DNA of 64,000 bases from JAXMAR01 sp046350295 (GTDB lineage: Bacteria > Planctomycetota > Planctomycetia > Gemmatales > Gemmataceae). Under the pieces are notes generated by a model. That model ran no database searches and was not told where the DNA came from. It saw only the letters and a list, made by a program, of their open reading frames with translations. Of this stretch, positions 42,444 through 50,464 are shown piece after piece. The stretch is from contig JAXMAR010000013.1 in the NCBI GenBank assembly GCA_046350295.1, positions 98,282 to 162,281 on the forward strand, in the 5' to 3' direction. Each line of letters opens with the position of its first letter. The stretch's first letter is position 1. The translations under genes were made by a program, and so were the position numbers.

Positions 42444-42998
42444 TTACTTGTCCTGCTTCTGCGGCACGACCATGACCTTCACCTTGGAGTTGACGTCGTA
42501 GCCCAGGTGCAGGTCGACTTCGTACAAGCCGCAGATCTTGATGACGCCGTCGAGCTTGATCATGTCCGGCTCGACCTTGAGGTTCTTGCCCTTGAGGGCG
42601 CGCGAGATGTCGCTGGGGCCGACCGAGCCATAGAGATGGAAGTGCTTCACCGGCTCTTCCCCCTCGGCGAGCGGCTCGGTTTGCTCGGCATGGGCCTCGA
42701 AGGCCAGAGCTTCGATCGTCAGCGCCGGGACGCGCTGGATCTGCTCGGCGAGGACCTTGAGGTCGGCCATCTTGGCCTCGCGCGCCTGCTGCACGCGCTC
42801 CTTGTAGAGGTCGAGCAGCTTGAGGTTGTGCTTGCTCGGCAGCGTGGCGAGGCCGTTGGGCAGGAGGTAGTTCCGGCCGTAGCCGGCCTTCACCTCGACG
42901 ACGTCCCCCTGCTTGCCGAGGTGGGGCACGTCTTCGACGAGCACCAGCTGCATGCCGCCGTGCTTGCCTTTGAGGACCTGGTTGCGTTGCTTAGGCAT
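42444..42998 (-). CDS. rplI: 50S ribosomal protein L9
   Basis: A 184-residue bL9. The N-terminal RNA-binding domain is recognisable in QLVLVEDVPHLGKQGDVVEV, then KAGYGRNYLLPNGLA (the G-Y-x-R-N-x-L-x-P-x-x-x-A signature), with the long helix that links it to the C-terminal domain (FHLYGSVGPSDISRALKGKN, the S-V-T/G-x-x-D-I motif). It is about 30 residues longer than the 148-residue E. coli form because of an N-terminal basic extension and an internal acidic insert (EPLAEGEEPVKHF). Position: after ssb, before dnaB, on the minus strand. Confidence 0.95.
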   Translation of the reverse strand: MPKQRNQVLKGKHGGMQLVLVEDVPHLGKQGDVVEVKAGYGRNYLLPNGLATLPSKHNLKLLDLYKERVQQAREAKMADLKVLAEQIQRVPALTIEALAFEAHAEQTEPLAEGEEPVKHFHLYGSVGPSDISRALKGKNLKVEPDMIKLDGVIKICGLYEVDLHLGYDVNSKVKVMVVPQKQDK

Positions 42999-43098
42999 GG
43001 TCTTTCTTCCATCCAAAAACATCCCCGGAAACGCTGCGATTGTCCCCGGGGCTTACGGTTACCTTGACTCCCCACCCTTCTCCGCGCGGGAGAACCGG

Positions 43099-43590
43099 TT
43101 AGAAGGGGATGTCTTCCTGGCGGCCTGCGCTCGGCGGCGGCTCGATGCCGACGTCGGGCGGGGGCGCGTCGTAACTGTCATCGGGCATGCCGCCGGCCGG
43201 GCGGCGCTGCGGCGCCGGAGCGGGGCGGCTGCCGTCGGCCGGACGCGAATCGAGGAACTGGATCACGTCGACCACGACCTTGAGCTTGGAACGCTTCTGC
43301 CCATCGGTCGCGGTCCACTGATCGAGTACCAGGTGTCCTTCGATAAACGCCTGGCTCCCCTTCCGGAGGTATTGTTCGACATGGTCGGCCGTCTTGCCGA
43401 AGTCGCCGCGGTTGAACGCTTCGACGTCGAGGAGACCGGATCCTCCTCCCACTGGCCGGTCTGGGAGTTCTTGCGCCCGGTTGTTGACGGCGAAGCCGAA
43501 CTTGGTCACCTTGCCGCCGTTCGCGAACATCCGCGACTCCGGGTCGCGCGTCAGGCAGCCGATGAGCATTACCTTGTTGAGATTGGCCAT
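43099..43590 (-). CDS. ssb: Single-stranded DNA-binding protein
   Basis: A 163-residue SSB. The OB-fold starts MANLNKVMLIGCLTRDPESR, with aromatic DNA-stacking positions later (FGFAVNNRAQE, FIEGHLVLDQWTATDGQKRS). A proline/glycine-rich linker follows and the protein ends in the acidic tip EDIPF that recruits repair and replication partners. The ATG at 43590 is chosen because the sequence matches the family from MANLNKV. The 27-base upstream extension is not conserved. It lies between rpsF and rplI, but without rpsR between them. Codon use is normal. Confidence 0.97.
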   Translation of the reverse strand: MANLNKVMLIGCLTRDPESRMFANGGKVTKFGFAVNNRAQELPDRPVGGGSGLLDVEAFNRGDFGKTADHVEQYLRKGSQAFIEGHLVLDQWTATDGQKRSKLKVVVDVIQFLDSRPADGSRPAPAPQRRPAGGMPDDSYDAPPPDVGIEPPPSAGRQEDIPF

Positions 43591-43693
43591 GGTTTGAACC
43601 TGTTGCGGGGAAAACAATCAAACCCTTGCCACGTTCGCCACGCGGGAACCAGCGGGTTTCCCTGACTATAACCGGATGGCGCCGCCGCGCCAA

Positions 43694-44098
43694 CTAATCG
43701 CGCGGCCTGCCGCCGATGTCGGAGTCGGGCGTGTCCTGGTAGTTCTGCAGCGCCACCGCATGCTCCCCCTTCGCCACGTTCAGCATCGTGTCCACCAGCT
43801 TCGGGTGGATCTTCAGCACCAGCATGCGCAGGATCATTTCATTGAGGGCGCAATCGTGCTCGATCGGCTTGAGGTTCTTGCCCTCGGACGAGAAGTACGT
43901 GAGGTAGTACAGTCCCTTCTTCTGGTTCTTGATTTGATAGGCGAGCCGCCGCTCGTCCCAGGGGCGGCTGATCAGCACCTCCGCATGGTTCTTCTCGAGG
44001 ATGCCGCGCAGCACCTTGTCGGCATTCGCCACGTCGCCGGCGACCTTGCTCGAATCGAGGAGAAACATGCACTCGTAAACGTTGGCTGGCATTGGCAT
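43694..44098 (-). CDS. rpsF: 30S ribosomal protein S6
   Basis: A 134-residue bS6, which binds bS18 and 16S rRNA. The start NVYECMFLLDSSKV and ISRPWDERRLAYQIKNQKKG (with the R-L-A-Y-x-I-x-x-x-x-x-G motif) followed by LYYLTYFS are typical. The 30-residue tail KGEHAVALQNYQDTPDSDIG is longer and more acidic than in E. coli. First of the group rpsF-ssb-rplI-dnaB. An AUG at 44092 is an alternative. Its partner bS18 gene is not adjacent but at 56834. Confidence 0.94.
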   Translation of the reverse strand: MPMPANVYECMFLLDSSKVAGDVANADKVLRGILEKNHAEVLISRPWDERRLAYQIKNQKKGLYYLTYFSSEGKNLKPIEHDCALNEMILRMLVLKIHPKLVDTMLNVAKGEHAVALQNYQDTPDSDIGGRPRD

Positions 44099-44109
44099 CC
44101 TTCGGTCTG

Positions 44110-44162
44110 TAGCCGAAGTCGTGAGACTTCGCTTGGGATCTGAAGTCTCACGACTTCAGCTA
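44110..44162. repeat. Inverted repeat, 21-nt arms
   Basis: TAGCCGAAGTCGTGAGACTTC (44110-44130) and the complement 44142-44162 differ by one base; the spacer is 11 bases. The right arm includes the stop codon of pth. It lies between rpsF and pth, with no T run. Confidence 0.92.
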
Positions 44163-44717
44163 TGCGTTGTATTGATTCATGCAGGCCTCGATGCCCTGGC
44201 TCTTCCACAGCACCACGCCTTGCACCGCTCGCTCCACGGCCTCCTGGATGACCGGCCGCTCGCTCGGACGGAATCTGCCGAGCACGTGGTCGATCGCTTC
44301 ACCCTCGTCCGGGGCGCCGACGCCGATCCGCAGCCGCGGATACTCCGTCGAACCCAGGTGGGCCTGGATGTCCCGCAGGCCGTTGTGCCCGCCGTGGGTA
44401 CCCCGCGCCCGAAAACGCAGCTTCCCCAGCGGCAGGTTGAAGTCGTCGCAGACCACCAGCAGGTCGGCCGGCTCCACCTGATAGAAGTCCAGCGTCTGCC
44501 GGACGCTGCGACCGCTCAGGTTCATGAACGTCTCCGGCTTCACCAGCAGCGTCTTCTCTTCCCCCTCGCGCCACTCGGCGACGTCCGCCTCGAAGCGCGA
44601 CTGAGCGGAGGAGACGCCGGGACCCGCCGCCAGGGCGTCGACCACCATGAAGCCGACGTTGTGCCGCGTCCCCTCGTAGCGCTTGCCGGGATTGCCCAGA
44701 CCGACGATGACTTTCAT
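44160..44717 (-). CDS. pth: Peptidyl-tRNA hydrolase
   Basis: A 185-residue Pth, which recycles peptidyl-tRNA released from stalled ribosomes. Catalytic His is in GTRHNVGFMVVDAL, and the Asp in LLVVCDDFNLPLGKLRFR; THGGHNGLRDIQAHLGS and YPRLRIGVGAP complete the family motifs. The length and start are normal. Gene order rplY-pth-rpsF is the common bacterial one, on the minus strand; the distance to rplY is 48 bases. The last codons sit in an inverted repeat that extends beyond the gene. Confidence 0.97.
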   Translation of the reverse strand: MKVIVGLGNPGKRYEGTRHNVGFMVVDALAAGPGVSSAQSRFEADVAEWREGEEKTLLVKPETFMNLSGRSVRQTLDFYQVEPADLLVVCDDFNLPLGKLRFRARGTHGGHNGLRDIQAHLGSTEYPRLRIGVGAPDEGEAIDHVLGRFRPSERPVIQEAVERAVQGVVLWKSQGIEACMNQYNA

Positions 44718-44765
44718 GGCAATCTCGACCTGTCGCTCTCTCGAGGCGGCTTCGTTCAGGCGGCC

Positions 44766-45413
44766 CTACTCCGGCTCTTCCTCGCCCTCGGCGACCTTGC
44801 GGCCGATGACTTCCGGCTCGGCCGTTTCGCCGGGCGCCGCCGCGCCGGTCGTGACTTCTTCTTCCGCCACCTTCGGCACGACCTGCACGACAATGGCTTC
44901 GGGATCGTTCTTGGCGATAACGCCTTCGGGCAGCTGCAAGTCCTTCACGTGGATGGCCGCTTCGAGCTGCAGCTCGCCAACGTGCACGCGGATCGATTCC
45001 GGCACGGCGATGACGGGGCATTCCACTTCGAGGTTGTGCATCTGCTGCACGAGAACGCCGCCCGCCGTCACGCCGGGCGCCGTGCCGCGCAGCTCCAGCT
45101 TGACCTCGAGCGTCACGCGCTCGTCGGCGGAGACACGCGAAAAGTCGACGTGCAGGATGCTGGCGCCGATGGCGTCCCACTGGAGGTCGCGGATGAGCGC
45201 CTTCTCGACGCCGTCGCCGCTTTTCAAGTCGACAACGCGGGCGCCGTGACGGATCGCCTTGCTCAGCTCGTCGCTCGATACCGTGACGGAGACGGTCGCC
45301 TGCTGGTGACCGTAAACGACGGCCGGGGTCATCCCCTGCTTGCGCAGCCGCCGCGCCTCGTGCGTGCCATGACCGGTGCGCGGCTGCACCGCCAAAATGA
45401 CCGCGTCCGCCAT
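44766..45413 (-). CDS. rplY: 50S ribosomal protein L25/general stress protein Ctc
   Basis: A 215-residue bL25 of the Ctc type, which binds 5S rRNA. The RNA-binding N-terminal domain is AVQPRTGHGTHEARRLRKQG MTPAVVYG, with the G-K/H-x-x-A-R-R-L-R-x-x-G-x-x-P-A-V-x-Y-G signature. The Ctc-specific C-terminal domain follows, LRGTAPGVTAGGVLVQQMHN and so on, and ends with an acidic tail (AEGEEEPE). It is the first gene of the block with pth. Gap to tpiA upstream is 163 bases and holds a candidate promoter that I could not confirm. Confidence 0.95.
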   Translation of the reverse strand: MADAVILAVQPRTGHGTHEARRLRKQGMTPAVVYGHQQATVSVTVSSDELSKAIRHGARVVDLKSGDGVEKALIRDLQWDAIGASILHVDFSRVSADERVTLEVKLELRGTAPGVTAGGVLVQQMHNLEVECPVIAVPESIRVHVGELQLEAAIHVKDLQLPEGVIAKNDPEAIVVQVVPKVAEEEVTTGAAAPGETAEPEVIGRKVAEGEEEPE

Positions 45414-45576
45414 GTTTTCATGCTCCTCAAATAAAACGGAACACCTTCGGCCAGGTGTTCACGCCGCGAAACCCAAATAAGGGAAGAGTTATTATGGCAA
45501 GCGCGCCGGTCGCCAGCAAGTGGTCTGAAAGGATTTTCAGGCCCCGACCCGAACGCGGCGCGGCCCGTCGGCACGA

Positions 45577-46332
45577 TCACGACGCCAAGCGAATGATCGC
45601 CAGGAAAAACTCCGGTTGCAAACTCGCGCCGCCGACCAGCGCCCCATCCACGTCCGGCTGCGACAGCAGCGAGGCGACGTTTTCCGGCTTGGCGCTGCCG
45701 CCGTACTGGATGATCAGGCGCTCGGCCGCCTCCACGCCGCACAGCTGGGCAATGCGCCGGCGCACAAAGGCGTGCGCGTCCTGCGCCTGCTGCGGCGTGG
45801 CGTTCTTGCCCGTACCGATGGCCCACACCGGCTCGTAGGCGATGACGATGTTCGCCAGCTTCGCCGCGTCGATCCCCGCCAGGCCCGCCGTCGTTTGCCG
45901 CTCCAGCACCTGCTCTGTCGCTCCCCGCTCCCGTTCCTCCAGCGTTTCCCCCACGCACAGGATCACCTGCAGGCCGACGCCAAGGGCCGCATGGACCTTC
46001 TTGTTGATGAACGCGTCGTCCTCTCCCAGCTTGTGGCGCCGCTCGCTGTGGCCGAGGATCACCAGGTGGCAGCCGACGTCGACGAGCATCGTCGGGCTGA
46101 CTTCCCCGGTGAAAGCGCCTTCCTTCTCCGGGTAGAGGTTCTGCGCCCCGAGGCGAACGTCGCTGCCTTTCAGCGTCTGTGCGACGTAACCCAGATAGGG
46201 AAACGGCGGACAAACCGCGACGTCGACCTTCGTCTGCCCCTTGACGCCTTCGACGACGGCCGCGGCCAGCTTCTCGGCCGAGGCCCGGTTCGTGTACATC
46301 TTCCAGTTGCCGGCGATGAACTTTTTTCGCAT
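45577..46332 (-). CDS. tpiA: Triosephosphate isomerase
   Basis: A 251-residue TIM-barrel enzyme interconverting dihydroxyacetone phosphate and glyceraldehyde 3-phosphate. Catalytic residues: K11 in AGNWKMY, H95 in VILGHSERR, E167 in IAYEPVWAIGTG. The phosphate-binding G-G-S-A-K is in IIQYGGSAKPENV and GGASLQPEFF near the end. The ATG at 46332 gives the canonical M-R-K-K-F-I-A-G-N-W-K-M start. The upstream extension of the same frame is not conserved. It starts the minus-strand block; the next gene upstream is divergent (46554). Confidence 0.97.
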   Translation of the reverse strand: MRKKFIAGNWKMYTNRASAEKLAAAVVEGVKGQTKVDVAVCPPFPYLGYVAQTLKGSDVRLGAQNLYPEKEGAFTGEVSPTMLVDVGCHLVILGHSERRHKLGEDDAFINKKVHAALGVGLQVILCVGETLEERERGATEQVLERQTTAGLAGIDAAKLANIVIAYEPVWAIGTGKNATPQQAQDAHAFVRRRIAQLCGVEAAERLIIQYGGSAKPENVASLLSQPDVDGALVGGASLQPEFFLAIIRLAS

Positions 46333-46553
46333 GGTTCCTTCGGGAAAAAGGAGGAATGGACGGGGTTTTCTTAGAACACCGCCGGCCCCTTTCCAACAGA
46401 ATCTTTGAATCCATCGGCCGGCGCCGCGCATCCAACCATTACTCGCTACACGGTTTTTGCTCTGGCACGTCGCGCTCGATGTGCTAGAAAAACGCACTCC
46501 CTCCCGCTGGTCGACATTCCCGCCTACCCTCCCTCACCCAAGGTCCACTCGCC

Positions 46554-48056
46554 ATGAAGCGTTTTCCTCTCGCGTGTCGCATCGCATTGGCTCTGGTGTT
46601 CGCCTTGCTGTTCCTGGCGGCGCCGGTTCGTGCTCAGGACAAGGGCATCGACTGGCTGCTGCCCAGCGCCAAGAAGAAGGCGGCGTTTGACAAGGAAACG
46701 CCGATTGTCTTCGTCAACTCCCGCATGCCGGAATGGAGCAAGCTCCCTTCCTACTGGAACGTGCTGCCCGAGACGGCCACGCATCCGGTCACCGGCGCCA
46801 AGGCGGAGCGCAAGGTCGTCAAGATCAAGATGCCGTTGGGCCTGACGGTCATTCCACCGATCCCGCCGGAGAACCCGCTGACCTTGCAGCGCTGGGAGTT
46901 GGGCCGCAAGCTCTACTTCGACCCCATCCTATCCGCGGACGGCACGGTTTCTTGCGCCACTTGCCATGATCCCAAGCGCGGCTTCACCGATCAGGCCCCG
47001 GTGTCGACCGGCATCGGCGGCAACAAGGGGGGCATGAGCGCCCCGACGGTCATGAACAGCGCCTTTCACCCCTTTCAGTTCTGGGACGGCCGGGCCCGCT
47101 CGCTCGAGGACCAGGCGCAGGGGCCGGTGCAGAATCCGCTGGAGATGTGCCTCGACTCCCAGCACGCCTGGCGCGACGCCGTGCTCCGCGTGCGCAAGAA
47201 TAGCGACTACGTCAAGCGCTTCCTCGAAGCCTTCGGCCACGAGCCGACACGCGACGGCATCGCCATGGCCATCGCCGGCTACGAGCGGACCGTGCTGAAC
47301 GGCAATAGCGTTACCGACCGGGCGGACGCGGCGATGCGCAAGCGCGTCATCGATGAGGAAGGCAGCGATTTCACGGTGAAGCCGGTCGACTACGCGACGG
47401 CGCTCAAGGATGCGATCGCGAAGAAGGACATGGTCGCTCTCAAGGCCCTTCGGATCGATCCGGCCGCCGACGAAGCGAACCTCGCCAAGGTCGCCGACCA
47501 GCTTAGCCAGGGGCGGACGCTCTTTTTCGGCAAGGCGCGCTGCAGCCTGTGCCACGCCGGTGAGAACTTCAGCGACGGCCTGTTCCATAACCTGGGCGTC
47601 GGCGTGAAGGAGGGCAAGCTGTCGGAAGGCGGCCTCGGCCGCTATGCCGCGTTGCCGACGGGGCACAAGAACCCGGAGGCGGTCGGCGCGTTCAAGACGC
47701 CGATCCTGCGCGGGCTGGTGAGCACGGCGCCGTACATGCACGACGGCAGCGAGAAGACGCTCGAAGAAGTCGTCGAGTTTTACGAGCGCGGCGGCAACGC
47801 CAACGAATACCTGTCGCCGAAGATGCGCGACCTGGTCGCGGAGCAGGCCTACGTGAAGAGCCAGGCCGGCGGCGAGCCGTACAAGGGGCCGAAAGTGTTC
47901 TTACTCGGCGCGGACAAGACGCCGATCGTCCCGTTCCAGCTGCGGCTGACCAAGGATGAGAAGGCGGCCCTCGTTCGCTACCTGCGCAGCCTCGAAGGCG
48001 AGGTCGATCCGATCGTGGCCGATCCGGGCAAGAAGGCGGTCACAGCGGCTCGCTGA
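46554..48056 (+). CDS. Di-haem cytochrome c peroxidase/MauG family protein
   Basis: A 500-residue exported enzyme with a signal peptide (IALALVFALLFLAAPVRAQ). Two c-type haem sites are visible: C134-A-T-C137-H138 in TVSCATCHDPKRG, and C330-S-L-C333-H334 in KARCSLCHAGENF. Between them FQFWDGRARSLEDQAQGP and later FKTPILRGLVSTAPYMHDGS are the conserved CCP/MauG segments, the latter with the Met/His axial-ligand loop. It probably reduces H2O2 or oxidises a partner with a cytochrome c donor in the periplasm. The first 110 residues form a non-family extension (SAKKKAAFDKETP and onward). A terminator follows 40 bases after the stop. Confidence 0.93.
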   Translation: MKRFPLACRIALALVFALLFLAAPVRAQDKGIDWLLPSAKKKAAFDKETPIVFVNSRMPEWSKLPSYWNVLPETATHPVTGAKAERKVVKIKMPLGLTVIPPIPPENPLTLQRWELGRKLYFDPILSADGTVSCATCHDPKRGFTDQAPVSTGIGGNKGGMSAPTVMNSAFHPFQFWDGRARSLEDQAQGPVQNPLEMCLDSQHAWRDAVLRVRKNSDYVKRFLEAFGHEPTRDGIAMAIAGYERTVLNGNSVTDRADAAMRKRVIDEEGSDFTVKPVDYATALKDAIAKKDMVALKALRIDPAADEANLAKVADQLSQGRTLFFGKARCSLCHAGENFSDGLFHNLGVGVKEGKLSEGGLGRYAALPTGHKNPEAVGAFKTPILRGLVSTAPYMHDGSEKTLEEVVEFYERGGNANEYLSPKMRDLVAEQAYVKSQAGGEPYKGPKVFLLGADKTPIVPFQLRLTKDEKAALVRYLRSLEGEVDPIVADPGKKAVTAAR

Positions 48057-48095
48057 TATGAGGCGATGGTCGAACGTAATCACTGAGTCCATGCG

Positions 48096-48124
48096 ACGGG
48101 CGGGAGAAGACCCCGCCCGTTTTC
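48096..48124 (+). terminator. Rho-independent terminator
   Basis: ACGGGCGGG (48096-48104) and CCCGCCCGT (48112-48120) form a 9-bp GC-rich stem, followed by TTTTCTTTT. It lies 40 bases beyond the peroxidase stop on the same strand. Confidence 0.88.
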
Positions 48125-48188
48125 TTTTCGTAATATGGAGGTGACATTTCGCGGCGCGTTCCTCTCGCCCTTCTCTCGGAGGTGGCTC

Positions 48189-48611
48189 ATGGAACCGGAA
48201 CCTCGATGGCTGACAGCGAGCGACTTCGGCAAGCTCATCCTGCGGTTGGGGGTCGGTGGGCTGATGCTGATCCACGGCATTGCCAAGATTCAGGGCGGCA
48301 TCGATCCGATCGTGCAGGCGGTGAAGGCGCACGGCCTACCGGATCAGCTGGCGTACGGCGTCTACGCGGGCGAGGTCGCGGCGCCGGCGCTCATCATTCT
48401 CGGTCTCTTGACGCGCCTGGGCGGGTTGCTCGTTGCCGGCAACATGGCGTTCGCGGTCTACCTCGCGCACCTGGATCAGCTGGGGGTCGTGGTCGACGGA
48501 GGAGGTTGGGCGCTCGAGTTGCAGGGCCTCTATTTTGCCGGAGGCCTGGCGCTCCTGTTTCTCGGAGCCGGGAAGATCGGCCTCGCCGCCGGCAAGGCGC
48601 CCTGGGATTGA
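48189..48611 (+). CDS. DoxX family membrane protein
   Basis: A 140-residue protein with four transmembrane helices: DFGKLILRLGVGGLMLIHG, AYGVYAGEVAAPALIILGLL, LGGLLVAGNMAFAVYLAH, and LYFAGGLALLFLGAGKIGLA. LRLGVGGLMLIHGIAKI with a downstream helix containing L-G-L-x-T-R matches DoxX, often a subunit of quinone-linked oxidases or a thiosulfate-related membrane component. The start ATG at 48189 is preceded by GGAGG at a spacing of 7. The in-frame upstream AUG at 48135 has no ribosome site. No partner genes are adjacent. It is near the peroxidase and may act with redox carriers. Confidence 0.85.
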   Translation: MEPEPRWLTASDFGKLILRLGVGGLMLIHGIAKIQGGIDPIVQAVKAHGLPDQLAYGVYAGEVAAPALIILGLLTRLGGLLVAGNMAFAVYLAHLDQLGVVVDGGGWALELQGLYFAGGLALLFLGAGKIGLAAGKAPWD

Positions 48612-48632
48612 GCGCTCGGCGTCACCCCCGGA

Positions 48633-49775
48633 TCACACCTGCCGCAGCGACGCCACAATGTCGGCCCGCGCCGCCTGTAGCGCCGGCGCCAGTCCCGCCA
48701 GGATGGCGACGGCTACCGTCATCATCAGGCCCATCAGCGCCAGAGACCAGGACGGCGCGAACGCGATCATCACGCCTTCCGTGCCGATCGAGGGCGCGGT
48801 CCAGAAGAGCGTCAGGATGCCGAGGAGGACGCCGAGGCAGCCGCCGACGAGGCTGACGATCAGGCTCTCGCACAGGACGATGCCGAACAGGCGCGGGCTG
48901 GAGAAGCCGAGGGTCTGCAACAGCGCGTGCTCGCGGATGCGGTCCTGCACCGCCATGACGGTGGTCGTGGCGACGAGGGCGAAGATGAGGCCGAGGCAGG
49001 CCAGCCCGAGGTAGCGCGTGAAGGAGATGATCTCGATCAGGTCGGCCACGGCGCGGGCCTGGAAGACCCCCTTGGTGCGGGTGTCGGTCGCGACCGGGCC
49101 GTTGCGGTATTTCCGGTCGATCGCCCGCGCCACCTCCTGCGGGTCGGCCTGGTCCTTGAGCAGCACCTCGAACTGGGTGACGGAGCCGTCGGAGTTGAGG
49201 CTGCGGATCTTCTGCAGGAACTTGAGGTGCGTGTAGACAAAGTTCTCGTCGGCTGGGCGCGGCGCCTTGAAGATGCCCCCCACCGTGACCGTGACCTCGC
49301 CGACGCTGAAGCGGCTGCCGACCGAGAGGCCGCGGCGCTGGGCCAGGCTCTGGCCGACTAGGGCGACGTCCTGGTTCTTGCGAAACGCGTATTCATCCCC
49401 CGCGACGAGATCGAAGGTGCGGGCCTGGCGCACCTGGTCGGGCGGCATGCCGTGGAAGACGATCACGTCCAGGCTCACCCGGCAGTTGTTGGTGAAGACC
49501 TGAATCGGAATCACGTCCTCGACTCCCGGTAGGTCCTTGATCTCGCGCGCATACGACTCCGGCATGCGGCTCGTGAACGGGCAAAAACGATTGGCCTGGA
49601 AGACGATCAGCGTGCGCTGCGAGGCCGGATCGTCGCTCAGCGCCGCCAGCCCCTGGCGCACGGCGCCGACGACGGTAAAGACAAGCATGCCGACCGCGGC
49701 GCCGCTGACGGTGAGGAGCGTGCGCGTCCGCTGCCGCCGGATGTTCCTGAGGATGTAGGGCAGGAAGCGAAGCAT
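48633..49775 (-). CDS. ABC transporter permease (MacB/FtsX type) 1
   Basis: A 380-residue FtsX-like permease with four transmembrane helices: TLLTVSGAAVGMLVFTVVG at the start, and LGLACLGLIFALVATTTVMA, GIVLCESLIVSLVGGCLGVL and WSLALMGLMMTVAVAILAGL near the end, with a large periplasmic domain between (residues about 45-260). Family patterns include RQRTRTLLTVSGAAVG, HALLQTLGFSSPRLFG and LAPALQAARADIVASLRQV. It is encoded 2 bases after the ATPase at 49778 and is thus the last gene of a five-gene exporter cluster (52665-53835 to here). Substrate unknown; the MacB/LolCDE class moves lipids, peptides or drugs. Confidence 0.9.
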   Translation of the reverse strand: MLRFLPYILRNIRRQRTRTLLTVSGAAVGMLVFTVVGAVRQGLAALSDDPASQRTLIVFQANRFCPFTSRMPESYAREIKDLPGVEDVIPIQVFTNNCRVSLDVIVFHGMPPDQVRQARTFDLVAGDEYAFRKNQDVALVGQSLAQRRGLSVGSRFSVGEVTVTVGGIFKAPRPADENFVYTHLKFLQKIRSLNSDGSVTQFEVLLKDQADPQEVARAIDRKYRNGPVATDTRTKGVFQARAVADLIEIISFTRYLGLACLGLIFALVATTTVMAVQDRIREHALLQTLGFSSPRLFGIVLCESLIVSLVGGCLGVLLGILTLFWTAPSIGTEGVMIAFAPSWSLALMGLMMTVAVAILAGLAPALQAARADIVASLRQV

Positions 49776-49777
49776 GG

Positions 49778-50464
49778 TTATCCCACCTCCGTGGTTTCGA
49801 GGAGGGCGCCTTTCTCCAGGTGCAACTGCCGCTGGGCGATGGCAGCGGCGTGCGGGTCGTGCGTGACCATCAGGAGCGTCGTCCCCAGTTCTTCGTTGAG
49901 ACGCTTCAAGAGATCGAGGATTTGCCGCGTCGTCTCCGCGTCCAGGTCGCCGGTCGGTTCGTCGGCGACGACGATGGCCGGGTCCGCCACGATCGCTCGC
50001 GCGATGCCGACGCGCTGCTCCTGCCCCCCCGAAAGCTGCCGCGGGAAATGCTCGGCCCGATCCGTCAGGCCGACCGCCTCCAGCGCGATCGCCACCCGCT
50101 TGTGCCGCTCGGCCCGGCTCAGCGGCAGAAGCAACAGCGGCAGCTCGATGTTCTCGTAGGCCGTCAGGACGGGGACGAGGTTGTAGAGCTGGAAGATGTA
50201 GCCGATGTTGCGGGCGCGCCAGGCGGCCAGCTGCGTGCGCGACATGCGGGTGATGTCGGCGCCGTTGACGTGGATCGCGCCCGCGGTCGGGCGGTCGATG
50301 CCGGCGATGAGGTTGAGGAGCGTCGACTTGCCCGAGCCGCTCGAGCCCTGCAGCGAGAGGAACTCCCCCTTGCCGATGTCGAGCGTGACGTCGTGCAAGG
50401 GCCGGATGACCTGGTCTGCCTTGCGGTATTCCTTGCTCAGGTTGCGGATTTCGACGAGCGGCAT
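49778..50464 (-). CDS. ABC transporter ATP-binding protein (MacB/LolD type)
   Basis: A 228-residue ATPase. Walker A is LQGSSGSGKSTLLNLIAGID, signature LSGGQEQRVGIARAIVADP, Walker B VVADEPTGDLDAETT, then the D-loop and the switch His in MVTHDPHAAAIAQ. It matches the MacB/LolD group in LVPVLTAYENIELPLLL. Its start overlaps the end of the adaptor gene at 50464 by one base (TGATG), and the permease follows 2 bases later, so all are cotranscribed and coupled. Confidence 0.95.
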   Translation of the reverse strand: MPLVEIRNLSKEYRKADQVIRPLHDVTLDIGKGEFLSLQGSSGSGKSTLLNLIAGIDRPTAGAIHVNGADITRMSRTQLAAWRARNIGYIFQLYNLVPVLTAYENIELPLLLLPLSRAERHKRVAIALEAVGLTDRAEHFPRQLSGGQEQRVGIARAIVADPAIVVADEPTGDLDAETTRQILDLLKRLNEELGTTLLMVTHDPHAAAIAQRQLHLEKGALLETTEVG

